From assembly GCF_001025215.1 (NCBI RefSeq), contig NZ_AP012330.1:1302001-1366000 (forward strand): 64,000 bases of DNA. The letters are read 5' to 3'. The translations under genes were made by a program, and so were the position numbers. Of the stretch, positions 26,809-34,636 are shown one piece after another. This DNA comes from Bifidobacterium pseudocatenulatum DSM 20438 = JCM 1200 = LMG 10505 (lineage in GTDB: Bacteria; Actinomycetota; Actinomycetes; Actinomycetales; Bifidobacteriaceae). Numbering within the stretch: position 1 is the first letter of the stretch; each line of letters opens with the position of its first letter. The notes beneath the pieces were generated by a model. That model made no database searches. It had not been told where the DNA came from and was given only the letters and a program-made list of their open reading frames with translations.

Positions 26809-27682
26809 CAGATTTTTCCGCCAAATATTTTGTATTAGTTTTAAGCAACTTTCCTTTACTGCCTATTCTAGGTTTAACATCCTCATCACCAACTTCTTCA
26901 GGTTTTAATCCTAAGCTTTCAACAAAAGCATCTGATAAGTCATCAAGCGCCATATCCTTCATTGACCAAATTCTCTTATTTACCCTAATCAATGGCGTCG
27001 CAAACCCCTCCCTCCCTGGAGCTATTAGGTCGCTTCGTAGTATTGTGTAATCATTACTTTTTTCAATCCATTCATCGTACTGTCCATTTAAACTTTCCTT
27101 TGCAATTTCTCTAGATATTCCCGCTTTAATCGCTTGTTCGATTATCTTTTCATCAGACATTTCTACATAATCTACTTCTGAAGGCTGGAACTTTTCATCA
27201 AATATTTCTGAAATGAATGCAACGACATGCTTTGGATCTTTTTCTGAAATGTAGGCTATGGATCCCGATACTCTGGCCGAATAATGGTCAGATGAACACT
27301 TGTCTAAAAAAATCACAGGATGAATTTCAAGCTTAATCTGACCACTCGTATACATTTTTCCTATATCATCATTTAATGTTCTATCAATTTGTGCACAAGC
27401 CGGACATAGGGGATCTAAATAAAATTCTACAGTCGGAATATCTTTTTTTGACCCAACTTGCACCAGTAGCCCGCCATCATTTGTTGCGTTTGTAGGTTTT
27501 CTTTTCACTTCTGATAATGACTCATACGCTTTTTTTATATCTTTAGCGTCACTTGCACTGTTTCTAGACATGAAAAGCCCAATAAATGCACTGGCGAGAA
27601 GTATAATAATTATAAATACAGTAAACAATCCGAGAATTGTTTGCTTTTCTCTTTCATTCAATCTTTTCATTACAGCATCCAT
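26801..27682 (-). CDS. Membrane-anchored DsbA-like thiol-disulfide oxidoreductase
   Basis: 293 residues: a short cytoplasmic start, one membrane helix (about 15-38, LGLFTVFIIIILLASAFIG), then an extracytoplasmic thioredoxin_4/DsbA fold with the active site C93-P-A-C96 (FYLDPLCPACAQID), a family-type Y-S-A-R helix, and a cis-Pro candidate in GFATPLIRVNKR. It would oxidise cysteine pairs outside the membrane. Its place right after the precursor gene suggests it forms the disulfide between the two central cysteines of the peptide, or protects thiols during export. The start is not firmly set: ATGs at 27682 and 27670 both lack a strong ribosome site. Confidence 0.85.
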   Translation of the reverse strand: MDAVMKRLNEREKQTILGLFTVFIIIILLASAFIGLFMSRNSASDAKDIKKAYESLSEVKRKPTNATNDGGLLVQVGSKKDIPTVEFYLDPLCPACAQIDRTLNDDIGKMYTSGQIKLEIHPVIFLDKCSSDHYSARVSGSIAYISEKDPKHVVAFISEIFDEKFQPSEVDYVEMSDEKIIEQAIKAGISREIAKESLNGQYDEWIEKSNDYTILRSDLIAPGREGFATPLIRVNKRIWSMKDMALDDLSDAFVESLGLKPEEVGDEDVKPRIGSKGKLLKTNTKYLAEKSDA

Positions 27683-27691
27683 CTATCAAAA

Positions 27692-27723
27692 TGGCTATCT
27701 GTTAACTTCAAAACAGATAGCCA
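27692..27723 (-). terminator. Attenuator hairpin between lanA and the export/modification genes
   Basis: Perfect 12-bp stem (27692-27703 / 27712-27723, AACAGATAGCCA on the 3' arm of the transcript) with an 8-nt loop, followed on the minus strand by TTTTGATAG. It would let most transcripts stop after the precursor gene while some read on into the modification genes, giving excess precursor. Confidence 0.75.
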
Positions 27724-27752
27724 CTGCAGTTTAAAACTGTTGCTCTTCTACT

Positions 27753-27911
27753 TCAGCAGAACCAACTCCACGAACTATGCCAATGATGCGTATTCGGATC
27801 ACAATTAGGATCCGTCGAACAATTTCCATGCGTGTCAACACATGGTGGCCTTTTAGAGGTCATACTTGCAGGTTGCGCAATCAAAGCCTGTAAACTGAGC
27901 AAATCCTTCAT
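27753..27911 (-). CDS. lanA: Class III lanthipeptide precursor LanA
   Basis: 52 residues; the ATG at 27911 has a near-perfect AAAGGAG site 5-6 nt upstream. The leader MKDLLSLQALIAQPA contains L-L-S-L-Q, a match to the class III I/L-L-x-L-Q recognition motif. The core is SMTSKRPPC, then VDTHGNCSTDPNC, then DPNTHHWHSSWSWFC. SMTSKRPPC fits Ser-x2-Ser-x4-Cys, and the last seven residues SSWSWFC fit Ser-x2-Ser-x2-Cys, both labionin patterns. Two further Cys lie in the middle. The four-Cys, Trp-rich core does not match any peptide I recall. It is the first gene of the minus-strand operon, upstream of the oxidoreductase, exporter and LanKC. Confidence 0.88.
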   Translation of the reverse strand: MKDLLSLQALIAQPASMTSKRPPCVDTHGNCSTDPNCDPNTHHWHSSWSWFC

Positions 27912-28034
27912 TTCCACTCCTTTGAACTTCCAGACTCTCATCACAGCGAAACAGATAGAAGTCCAGAAACATTTCTTCCACTGACGAAACCCAGTTTGAC
28001 ACTTTTCTCAATTTCGTGTCTTATTCACTCTCTT

Positions 28035-28055
28035 ATGTCATCCCTTAGATGACAT
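28035..28055. promoter_or_regulatory. Inverted repeat upstream of lanA, candidate regulator site
   Basis: ATGTCATC (28035-28042) and GATGACAT (28048-28055) form an 8-bp palindrome with a 5-nt spacer, about 125 nt upstream of the lanA start. Size and symmetry suit a dimeric LuxR-type regulator such as the one encoded in this cluster. The pairing is inference. Confidence 0.45.
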
Positions 28056-28107
28056 TTCAAGCCATATATGGATCTACCATTTTTGACATGTAACGGCTCG
28101 TTTTTCA

Positions 28108-28143
28108 TGATGGGTTACAGACATCATTGTCTGTAACCCATCA
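28108..28143. repeat. Perfect 16-bp inverted repeat between lanA and the acetyltransferase gene
   Basis: TGATGGGTTACAGACA (28108-28123) and its exact complement (28128-28143) flank a TCAT loop. No T-run follows on the minus strand; five T precede it on the plus strand. It may act as a terminator for the converging surroundings or mark the cluster boundary. From 28144 to 28315 no gene is seen. Confidence 0.6.
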
Positions 28144-28315
28144 CATTGCGAAACGGCCATCAGAACCTAGAAATCAGCCCTAGAAAGGACTGGGCATACT
28201 CTCTTCACTTGTTGCCGTCCAAAATTGCCGATAGATCGACAACCCAAATAAGTGAATGCTGTCCATATACTGACGCTTTTCCGAAAATATCACTTTCCAT
28301 ACAAGGCAGAAACGT

Positions 28316-29029
28316 TCAGCAACGCCCCTCATACAAGAAGAAGGAAAGCGCGCCGTCTTCCAGACCGCCTTGCGTAAAGGAGTCCCTGCGTACAGTACGT
28401 TCCGCTTTACGCGTCAAACCACGGTAATCATAAAAACCGTAATCGCAGGTAGTGTCAGTGAAGAGGAAATACTCGTTCATTCCAGCATCACGAAACACGT
28501 CAAGCATGTGGTTGAACAGCTTACGACCGACGCCCATGCCCCTCGCTTCCGGGGAAACCACGAACAGCGTTACCTCAGCCTGATAGCTTTTGCCGGCATC
28601 TCGCTTCAACATTTCATCGGCCTGCAAAATCGCAATCTGATCGGCAAGTCCTCGACGGCCATCCTTGCTTGTCAACAAGGGCAACGCCAAGCAATTTCGC
28701 GTAATAGCATGACGTATCCTCTGCGCTGTGGTAACACGGGATCTCAACGAGCCCAATACCACGCCAAGCACCCGACCATCACGTTCAGCGACCGTAGCCT
28801 CGGTGGTGCGGGAAAGAAAATCATGCATGTCGATGGCCGCGAGTCGATGCATATTACGCAAGTGAATCGCCTTGCGCAGCTTATACTTACGCAACCCGCG
28901 CTCATCGTTCGGAACATTCCCATTATCATCCGACTCATCATCCACATACCAAGCCTGACGGACAAGCTCTTCAAGCGCGGGAAAATCCGTGCGACGCATC
29001 GGTCGGAGCATAATCATTTCTGAAGTCAT
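28316..29029 (-). CDS. GNAT-family N-acetyltransferase
   Basis: 237 residues; the ATG at 29029 is directly preceded by GGGGGAG. Acetyl-CoA binding motif A is visible in VTLFVVSPEARGMGVGRKLF (the R/Q-x-x-G-x-G/A pattern), followed by helix FNHMLDVFRDAG and the strand MNEYFLFTDTTCDYGFYDYR. The N-terminus MIMLRPMRRTDFPALEEL is a typical GNAT opening. The substrate is unknown. It is probably a core gene, not part of the lanthipeptide cluster. Confidence 0.85.
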   Translation of the reverse strand: MTSEMIMLRPMRRTDFPALEELVRQAWYVDDESDDNGNVPNDERGLRKYKLRKAIHLRNMHRLAAIDMHDFLSRTTEATVAERDGRVLGVVLGSLRSRVTTAQRIRHAITRNCLALPLLTSKDGRRGLADQIAILQADEMLKRDAGKSYQAEVTLFVVSPEARGMGVGRKLFNHMLDVFRDAGMNEYFLFTDTTCDYGFYDYRGLTRKAERTVRRDSFTQGGLEDGALSFFLYEGRC

Positions 29030-29213
29030 GCTCCCCCATCCTAGCCGCAGCCATACCAAAACTCCGCTCACGGATGACATAATGCGCATGGTATTGAAAT
29101 AACAGGAATGCGTAGGATTTGTTGGCATTGGCATGTGAAGCTTGGGGGTCTGGGGGTCACAAGTTTAGGATGAGACAGGATTGCGTGTGACGCGCAATGA
29201 ATGAGAGGTTCAT

Positions 29214-29963
29214 ATGGCAACGTTGGTTAGACGAATTGCGGGCGCGCTATGCATAGTGCTCGCCGCGGTATGTGTTTGTTACGCTTTCGCAGTGCGTAAC
29301 ACGCATTCCGGCACAGTATTCTGGATTGTCTGGCTAGCATTCGCGGCGCTGTTCGCCGTGCTTGGATTCGGAGTGCTCTTCCAATGGTGGGCGATGCTGC
29401 CAAGACTGGTCAGAGGTGTGGCGATCGCAGTCGCATGCGTCGGTCTGGTCGCATTCGGCACGGTGGAAGGTTGCATCGTCAGTCAAATGCATGCGCAAGG
29501 CAAATCGGATCTTGATTATGTGGTGGTGCTCGGCGCCCAAGTGCGTAAGTCCGGCCCGAGCCTTGTACTTCGCTACCGTCTCGACAAGGCCATCGAATAT
29601 TTGGATGAGAATCCGAATACCATCTGCATCGTTTCCGGCGGAAAAGGACCGAATGAACCGTTCCCCGAAGCCCAAGGCATGGCTGACTATCTTAAGGAAC
29701 ATGGCATTGCCGAACAGCGCATTCTTGAGGAGCCGGAGTCAAAAACCACTGAGGAAAACATTGTCAACAGCAAGAAGCTGATCAGTGACGATAATGCTTC
29801 CGTAGGGGTGATCACCAACAATTTCCACATGTTCCGCGCGTTGCAGATTGCCGACAAATATGGTTTGGACAACGCCCAAGGCATTGCGGCTGGCTCTCCC
29901 CCGAACATGCTCGTCAACAATATGGTTCGCGAGTTTTTCGCCGAAATCAAATTCCTGCTGTAA
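29214..29963 (+). CDS. YdcF/SanA family (DUF218) membrane protein
   Basis: 249 residues with three N-terminal membrane segments, then a DUF218 domain: DYVVVLGAQVRKSGPSLVLR, IVSGGKGPNEPFPEAQGM, LEEPESKTTEENIVNSKKL and ITNNFHMFRALQIADKYG. Relatives (ElyC, SanA, YdcF) act in envelope polysaccharide metabolism; the exact reaction is unknown. The ATG at 29214 follows a weak GAGAGG site 5-6 nt upstream. A shared terminator separates it from the convergent tig gene. Confidence 0.88.
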   Translation: MATLVRRIAGALCIVLAAVCVCYAFAVRNTHSGTVFWIVWLAFAALFAVLGFGVLFQWWAMLPRLVRGVAIAVACVGLVAFGTVEGCIVSQMHAQGKSDLDYVVVLGAQVRKSGPSLVLRYRLDKAIEYLDENPNTICIVSGGKGPNEPFPEAQGMADYLKEHGIAEQRILEEPESKTTEENIVNSKKLISDDNASVGVITNNFHMFRALQIADKYGLDNAQGIAAGSPPNMLVNNMVREFFAEIKFLL

Positions 29964-30026
29964 CTCATGTTTCGGCAATCTCTGTCTTGCCCTGTTTAAG
30001 GATGCCGAAACCGAATACGAAATAAA

Positions 30027-30063
30027 TTGAGGGGTGGAATCCCATATGGATTTCACCCCTCAA
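30027..30063. terminator. Bidirectional terminator between ydcF-like gene and tig
   Basis: TTGAGGGGTGGAATCC (30027-30042) pairs with GGATTTCACCCCTCAA (30048-30063) with a single G-U pair and a 5-nt loop. It lies between two convergent genes. Confidence 0.8.
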
Positions 30064-30107
30064 CGCTTTAGAAAGATGACTCTCGCAAGTCAGGCATTAA
30101 GCGAGAC

Positions 30108-31469
30108 TCACTCTTCGGAAGCGAGTTCGTCAGCCACAGCGGCGGCTGCGGAAGCAGCTTCAACGCTCTCGGCTTCTTCATCTTCAGCGGCTTCGCCGAG
30201 GAAGGCGCTCAAATCCAAGGTTTCACCCTCGGACTTGAAGGTCACGGCACGCATGCCGGCAAGCAGGCCCTTGGAACGGCCAACTTCCTGCACTGCGGAG
30301 CCGAGCTGGCCGTTGCGCATGATGGCCTGGATGAAGGCGTTCGGATCCATGCCGTACTGCTGGGCGATGGAAGCGAGGAAGTTGAACACGTCGGACTGGG
30401 AGACCTTGACGTCCAGCTTCTCGGCGAGCACGTCGAGCACCATCTGGTCGCGCAGTTCCTTTTCGACGGTTTCTTCAGCTTCGGCCTTCTGCTCCTTGGT
30501 GGCATTGGCCGGATCAGCGGTCACGCCCTTGAGCTGCTGCTCAACCATTTCAGCCTTGACGCCCTTCGGCACCGGAATCTCCAGGCCCTCTTCGAGCTTG
30601 GCGATGAAAGCGTCACGAGCTGCGGTGGCCTGACGACCTTCGGCATCCTGGGAAGCGGCCTTCTTGAGGTCTTCCTTCAGCTCGTCGAGGGTGTCGAACT
30701 CAGAGGCTTCAGAAGCGAAGTCGTCGTCGAGTTCCGGCAGCTCTTCAGCCTTGACGGAGTTGACCTTGACCTTGACCTGAGCCTTCTCGCCTTCGTGCTC
30801 GCCTGCTTCCAAGGTACCTTCGAAGGTGGTCTCTTCGCCGGCGGACAGGCCTTCGAGAGCCTCATCCAGACCGTCAAGCATGGTTTCGGAGCCGAGCTCG
30901 TAGCTCACGCCTTCCTGGGAGTCGACCACTTCGCCGTCGATTTCGGCGGTCAGGTCGATGTTGGCATAGTCACCCTTGGCGGCCGGGCGATCCACACCCA
31001 CGAGGGTGCCGAAACGCTGGCGCAGGGCTTCCAGACGGTTGTTGATGTCTTCGTCGGTGATTTCGGCCTTGGCGACCTCGATCTCCATGCCGTCGATTTC
31101 CGGCAGTTCGATGTCCGGGCGACGCTCAACGGTGGCCACAAACTTCAGCTTGGTCTCGTCCTTGGCGGATTCCGGAACTTCCTGAACGTCGATTTCCGGC
31201 TGGGCCATCGGACGGATGCCCTTTTCTTCGAGAGCCTTGGAGTACAGCTCCGGCACACCGTTGTTCACGGCTTCGCCAGCAACGGCACCGAAGCCGATGC
31301 GCTGGTCGATGATCTTGCCGGGCACGTGGCCCTTGCGGAAGCCAGGCACGTTGACCTGCTTGGCGATTTCCTTGCGAGCATTGTCGAGATACGGGTTGAA
31401 CTCTTCCGGATCAACGGTGACGGTGAGCTTCACCTTGGTCGGCTCAAGATTCCTGACGCTGATTTTCAC
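30108..31469 (-). CDS. tig: Trigger factor, ribosome-associated chaperone and prolyl isomerase
   Basis: 453 residues, the normal length. The N-terminal ribosome-binding domain has the G-F-R-K-G signature in VPGFRKGHVPGKIID. The FKBP-type domain lies around residues 150-240 (PAAKGDYANIDLTAEIDGE), followed by the helical substrate-binding domain and a long acidic Ala/Glu tail. It binds nascent chains at the exit tunnel. The ATG at 31469 is preceded by GGAGC. The acidic tail is typical of actinobacterial versions. Confidence 0.97.
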   Translation of the reverse strand: MKISVRNLEPTKVKLTVTVDPEEFNPYLDNARKEIAKQVNVPGFRKGHVPGKIIDQRIGFGAVAGEAVNNGVPELYSKALEEKGIRPMAQPEIDVQEVPESAKDETKLKFVATVERRPDIELPEIDGMEIEVAKAEITDEDINNRLEALRQRFGTLVGVDRPAAKGDYANIDLTAEIDGEVVDSQEGVSYELGSETMLDGLDEALEGLSAGEETTFEGTLEAGEHEGEKAQVKVKVNSVKAEELPELDDDFASEASEFDTLDELKEDLKKAASQDAEGRQATAARDAFIAKLEEGLEIPVPKGVKAEMVEQQLKGVTADPANATKEQKAEAEETVEKELRDQMVLDVLAEKLDVKVSQSDVFNFLASIAQQYGMDPNAFIQAIMRNGQLGSAVQEVGRSKGLLAGMRAVTFKSEGETLDLSAFLGEAAEDEEAESVEAASAAAAVADELASEE

Positions 31470-31521
31470 GCTTGCGCTCCTGAAAAATACGGTTCTTCAC
31501 ATTTCTGCCGTTAGGCAACCT

Positions 31522-32817
31522 CTACATGATAGCGCGACTCACGGACTCTGCAACCAGCGCGACCTGCCACGCCCTCGCGCCCTGCTCGGTGAGGAATTGC
31601 GCAACGTCACGTTTTTGCGGTTCGTCGGTCCAACACAGGTTGCGCAGATACTGCGGTTTGATGATGACGTCCGCGGGGGTACGCGTGTCTTCCGCTATCT
31701 GCGCCACCATCTTGCGTGCCTTGTCAAGCGTTGCGAGACGTTCCGGATAACGTTCCCTCCAGACTCGCGTCGCTCGTGGAGCGGATATGCTCTGCGCCTC
31801 CTGGTTTTGGGGATTGCCGCTTTCGATGACCGGCCATTCGCTTTCCGGCAGATCAAGCGCCTGTTGGATTATTCTCTTCCACATGCTTGGCTTGATTTTA
31901 CGTTGGATCGGCGCGTAACGTTCGAACATTTTCTCCTGTTCGGCACCGGCTTGGATGCGTACACGCTCGTTGATGGAACGGACCGCCCTGAATTGCGCGG
32001 CGTTATGCGGCTTGCGTTCCGCCACTTCGATGATGGTGCTGTCGGCGAGCAGCAGTGTCGGCGAAATATCGTATTCGCGTGCCAGTTCATCTCGTTTGGT
32101 CCATAATGCTTTCGCCACGGCCAGGGCCTGGCGGTCCTTCATGATTTCGGTGATATGTGAAATACGCAGCCATGGGATGGGATGCTCCTTGCGTGGCGCA
32201 GTCCCTTCGCGCAGCGCGTAATCGAATTCCTCCTCAGCCCATTCGATCTTGCCTTGCTTTTGCAGTTCGGCGCGCATGGTCGTTTCAAGCTCGATCAGCA
32301 ATTCAACGTCCAGCGCCGCATAATTACGCCAGTCTCGGGGCAGCGGCCTGTACGACCAGTCGGCCGCGGAATGCTCTTTGGCAAGTGTCAATCCCAAGTA
32401 ATGCTCCGTAACGGCGGCCAAACCGAACCGTTTCATGCCGAGCAGTCTCGCGGCGATCTCGGTGTCGAACAACCGCTGCGGCTTCAATCCAAGATCATTG
32501 AATCCCGGTAGATCCTGCAAAGAATCATGCAGAATCCATACCGCATCGCCCACCGCACGATTGAAATCGTTCCAATCGGCACCTTCCGCAGCCAATGCCT
32601 GCGGATCAAGCAATCCTATGCCGGCACCGTCTCTTTTGAATTGCACCAACCAATCGTCATGACCGTATCGGAAGCCAGACGCACGTTCCGCATCCGCAGC
32701 CAAAGACCCATGCGAAGACGCCAATGCGCTGCAGTACTCGCGGAATGCCGGTAGGGTGTCGATCACATCGGGCACGCCCTCACGCGGCTCGGCCTGCAAC
32801 CTTGGCTCGTCAGTCAA
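31522..32817 (-). CDS. rnd: Ribonuclease D with HRDC domain
   Basis: 431-residue 3'-5' exoribonuclease of the DEDD family. Exo I is LAADAERASGFRYG, Exo II is ILHDSLQDL, and Exo III lies around YAALDVELLIELE. The C-terminal half has two HRDC-like helical regions (for example DISPTLLLADSTIIEVAER). It matures tRNA and other stable RNAs. It overlaps the DUF3000 gene by 8 nt, the usual actinobacterial arrangement. Confidence 0.93.
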   Translation of the reverse strand: MTDEPRLQAEPREGVPDVIDTLPAFREYCSALASSHGSLAADAERASGFRYGHDDWLVQFKRDGAGIGLLDPQALAAEGADWNDFNRAVGDAVWILHDSLQDLPGFNDLGLKPQRLFDTEIAARLLGMKRFGLAAVTEHYLGLTLAKEHSAADWSYRPLPRDWRNYAALDVELLIELETTMRAELQKQGKIEWAEEEFDYALREGTAPRKEHPIPWLRISHITEIMKDRQALAVAKALWTKRDELAREYDISPTLLLADSTIIEVAERKPHNAAQFRAVRSINERVRIQAGAEQEKMFERYAPIQRKIKPSMWKRIIQQALDLPESEWPVIESGNPQNQEAQSISAPRATRVWRERYPERLATLDKARKMVAQIAEDTRTPADVIIKPQYLRNLCWTDEPQKRDVAQFLTEQGARAWQVALVAESVSRAIM

Positions 32818-33442
32818 CGGGATAATCCTCCTCGGATTGCGTCATGGACCGGAGGAACCTAGCCCACGCGCCCACTTGGGCGCCCGCGTCAAGGCCTCCA
32901 TCGGCATAGTCTAGTGGCGTCCAAGACACACGAATCTCACATCCGGTTTCGGGAGCGTCGGACTGAGTGCCAAACGTCGTGCTTTTCGTGACTGTGACGG
33001 TTCCCGAAACATGTTCGACATCGTACGAACCGACACGGTCCATCATCGCATCCCAATACATGGACGGTATCAGACAATCGCCTTCGCCTCCAGACAACGG
33101 CAACGCGGCGAAAGCGACGCAACGCCAATGAGAATGCCAGTCATTTCGGTATTTGTGCGAATACAACACCATGATCCAGCCTGTGGAACGCGCCTCGTCG
33201 CATTGCATCTCAACTCCAATGCCGAAACTCGCCATGGCGCACGGCACTGGAATCTCACGATACGACACGCTTGGTAATCGAGGCATACGTTCTACGGAAA
33301 GCACGGCGTCCCATACCTTGTCTGGCACGCCGGAAGGTCGGGTCAACATTTGTTCAGGAGGGTCGGCGTAGGCGCACGATCCCCTACCTGTGGCACGCGC
33401 TTCGTTGGGCGTGCCTTGAGGAAAAGCATAGATGTCCACCAT
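32810..33442 (-). CDS. DUF3000 domain protein
   Basis: 210 residues. Recognised by length, by overlap with rnd and by the blocks EIPVPCAMASFGIGVEM, RSTGWIMVLYSHKYRNDWHS and RVSWTPLDYADGGLDAGAQV. This family is found mainly in actinobacteria next to ribonuclease D; its function is not known. No ribosome site is clear before the ATG at 33442, so initiation may be leaderless. Confidence 0.88.
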   Translation of the reverse strand: MVDIYAFPQGTPNEARATGRGSCAYADPPEQMLTRPSGVPDKVWDAVLSVERMPRLPSVSYREIPVPCAMASFGIGVEMQCDEARSTGWIMVLYSHKYRNDWHSHWRCVAFAALPLSGGEGDCLIPSMYWDAMMDRVGSYDVEHVSGTVTVTKSTTFGTQSDAPETGCEIRVSWTPLDYADGGLDAGAQVGAWARFLRSMTQSEEDYPVD

Positions 33443-33492
33443 GATTCAAGGCTACGGCAGAGTCGCCGGTTTTGCGGTATTTCACAGCATTT

Positions 33493-33529
33493 CGCCACGC
33501 GTCGAATGTGAAGATTTTTTCGCGTGGCG
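33493..33529. terminator. Inverted repeat downstream of pflA
   Basis: CGCCACGCG (33493-33501) pairs with CGCGTGGCG (33521-33529). It lies between the DUF3000 start and the pflA stop, so on the minus strand it would stop pflA transcripts. The loop is long and the T-run sits inside it, so the strength is uncertain. Confidence 0.4.
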
Positions 33530-33635
33530 AATGCTGGTTCAACAATTGCACGAATATTCCTTTTTCCAATCGCTGAGGCACTTTCAAACGATTGATTTGC
33601 CGGAATCGTTGGCTGGAATATGCGTGGCTTCCCGT

Positions 33636-34517
33636 TTAGTAGACGGTGAAGCCGTGCGATTGGAATTGTTCCACCACACGCTGTTTCATTGCCTCGGACG
33701 GCCCCTTCTGGTCTTCCAACGGGTAGGGAATGTTGAGCATATGCCATTTTGGACGGCCAAGCTGGTGGAATCCAAGCACATCGATATGTTCCACTGCGTC
33801 GCCGAACGACTCGCAGATCTTCGCCACATTCTCAACGTTTTCCTCGGATGAGGTGAGTCCGGGCACGAGTACGAAACGCACCCAGATCTTCTTGCCGGCC
33901 TTGGCCAGACGCTGTCCGAAATCGATGGTCGGTTGCAGAATGCCGCCAGTCACCTTCTTGTAGGTTTCCTCATCGCCAGACTTGACATCAAGCAGACACA
34001 GGTCGATGTCGTTCAGCATGTCGTCGGTATAGCTTGCGCCAAGGAATCCGGAAGTATCGAGGCAGGTGTGCACGCCCATCTCCTTGGCCGCACGGAACAC
34101 GCGGGAGACGAATGCTGGTTGCATCATGGATTCGCCGCCCGAGAAGGTGATACCGCCATGCGTCGCCTTGAAAAGATCCACATAGCGTTCGATCTTTTTG
34201 ACCATGGCCTCGTAATAGACGGGCTTGCCGTCACGCATTTTCCACGTATCCGGATTCTGGCAATACTGGCAACGCAATGGGCAACCGCTCATGAAGACGG
34301 TCATGCGTGTTCCCGGACCGTCGACGGACGTGTTGATGTCCCAGGAATGCACGAAGCCGATATCACCGCTTTTCAGCGCGTTGATGCGGTCACGCCGGTC
34401 CAGGCCGATCGGCGATTCGAAGCCTGACAGCCCTCCCATAAGCGTTTGGTTGACGTAGTTTTGCGATTCTCTGAGCATATGCCTTGTTGTGGAGCGAAAA
34501 TGTACGTTCTCAGACAT
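33636..34517 (-). CDS. pflA: Pyruvate formate-lyase activating enzyme, radical SAM
   Basis: 293 residues. The radical SAM [4Fe-4S] motif C-x3-C-x2-C is present in SGCPLRCQYCQNPD, followed by the glycine-rich GGITFSGGESMMQP. It abstracts a hydrogen from the glycyl radical site of PflB under anaerobic conditions. The start is set at ATG 34517 with GAAAGG upstream; the longer frame runs into the pflB terminator. It carries a longer N-terminus than E. coli PflA. Confidence 0.95.
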   Translation of the reverse strand: MSENVHFRSTTRHMLRESQNYVNQTLMGGLSGFESPIGLDRRDRINALKSGDIGFVHSWDINTSVDGPGTRMTVFMSGCPLRCQYCQNPDTWKMRDGKPVYYEAMVKKIERYVDLFKATHGGITFSGGESMMQPAFVSRVFRAAKEMGVHTCLDTSGFLGASYTDDMLNDIDLCLLDVKSGDEETYKKVTGGILQPTIDFGQRLAKAGKKIWVRFVLVPGLTSSEENVENVAKICESFGDAVEHIDVLGFHQLGRPKWHMLNIPYPLEDQKGPSEAMKQRVVEQFQSHGFTVY

Positions 34518-34572
34518 CGGTGTCCTTTCGTTGTATCTCTCCAATGGTTTCCCCACATTGTACAGGGAAAAC

Positions 34573-34604
34573 CAAGGGGCGAAGCTTTCACGCTCCGCCC
34601 CTTG
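34573..34604 (-). terminator. Terminator between pflB and pflA
   Basis: CAAGGGGCG (34573-34581) / CGCCCCTTG (34596-34604), extended by an AGC/GCT pair, followed on the minus strand by GTTTTCCC. It would cut most pflB transcripts before pflA, matching the need for far more lyase than activase. Confidence 0.75.
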
Positions 34605-34636
34605 CACTCTACCGCTTCACACGGTACCGTTCAGTC

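Noticed and set aside
29238..30056. Antisense frames opposite the YdcF-like gene
   Set aside because: No ribosome sites and low-complexity composition; the plus-strand gene has clear DUF218 blocks.
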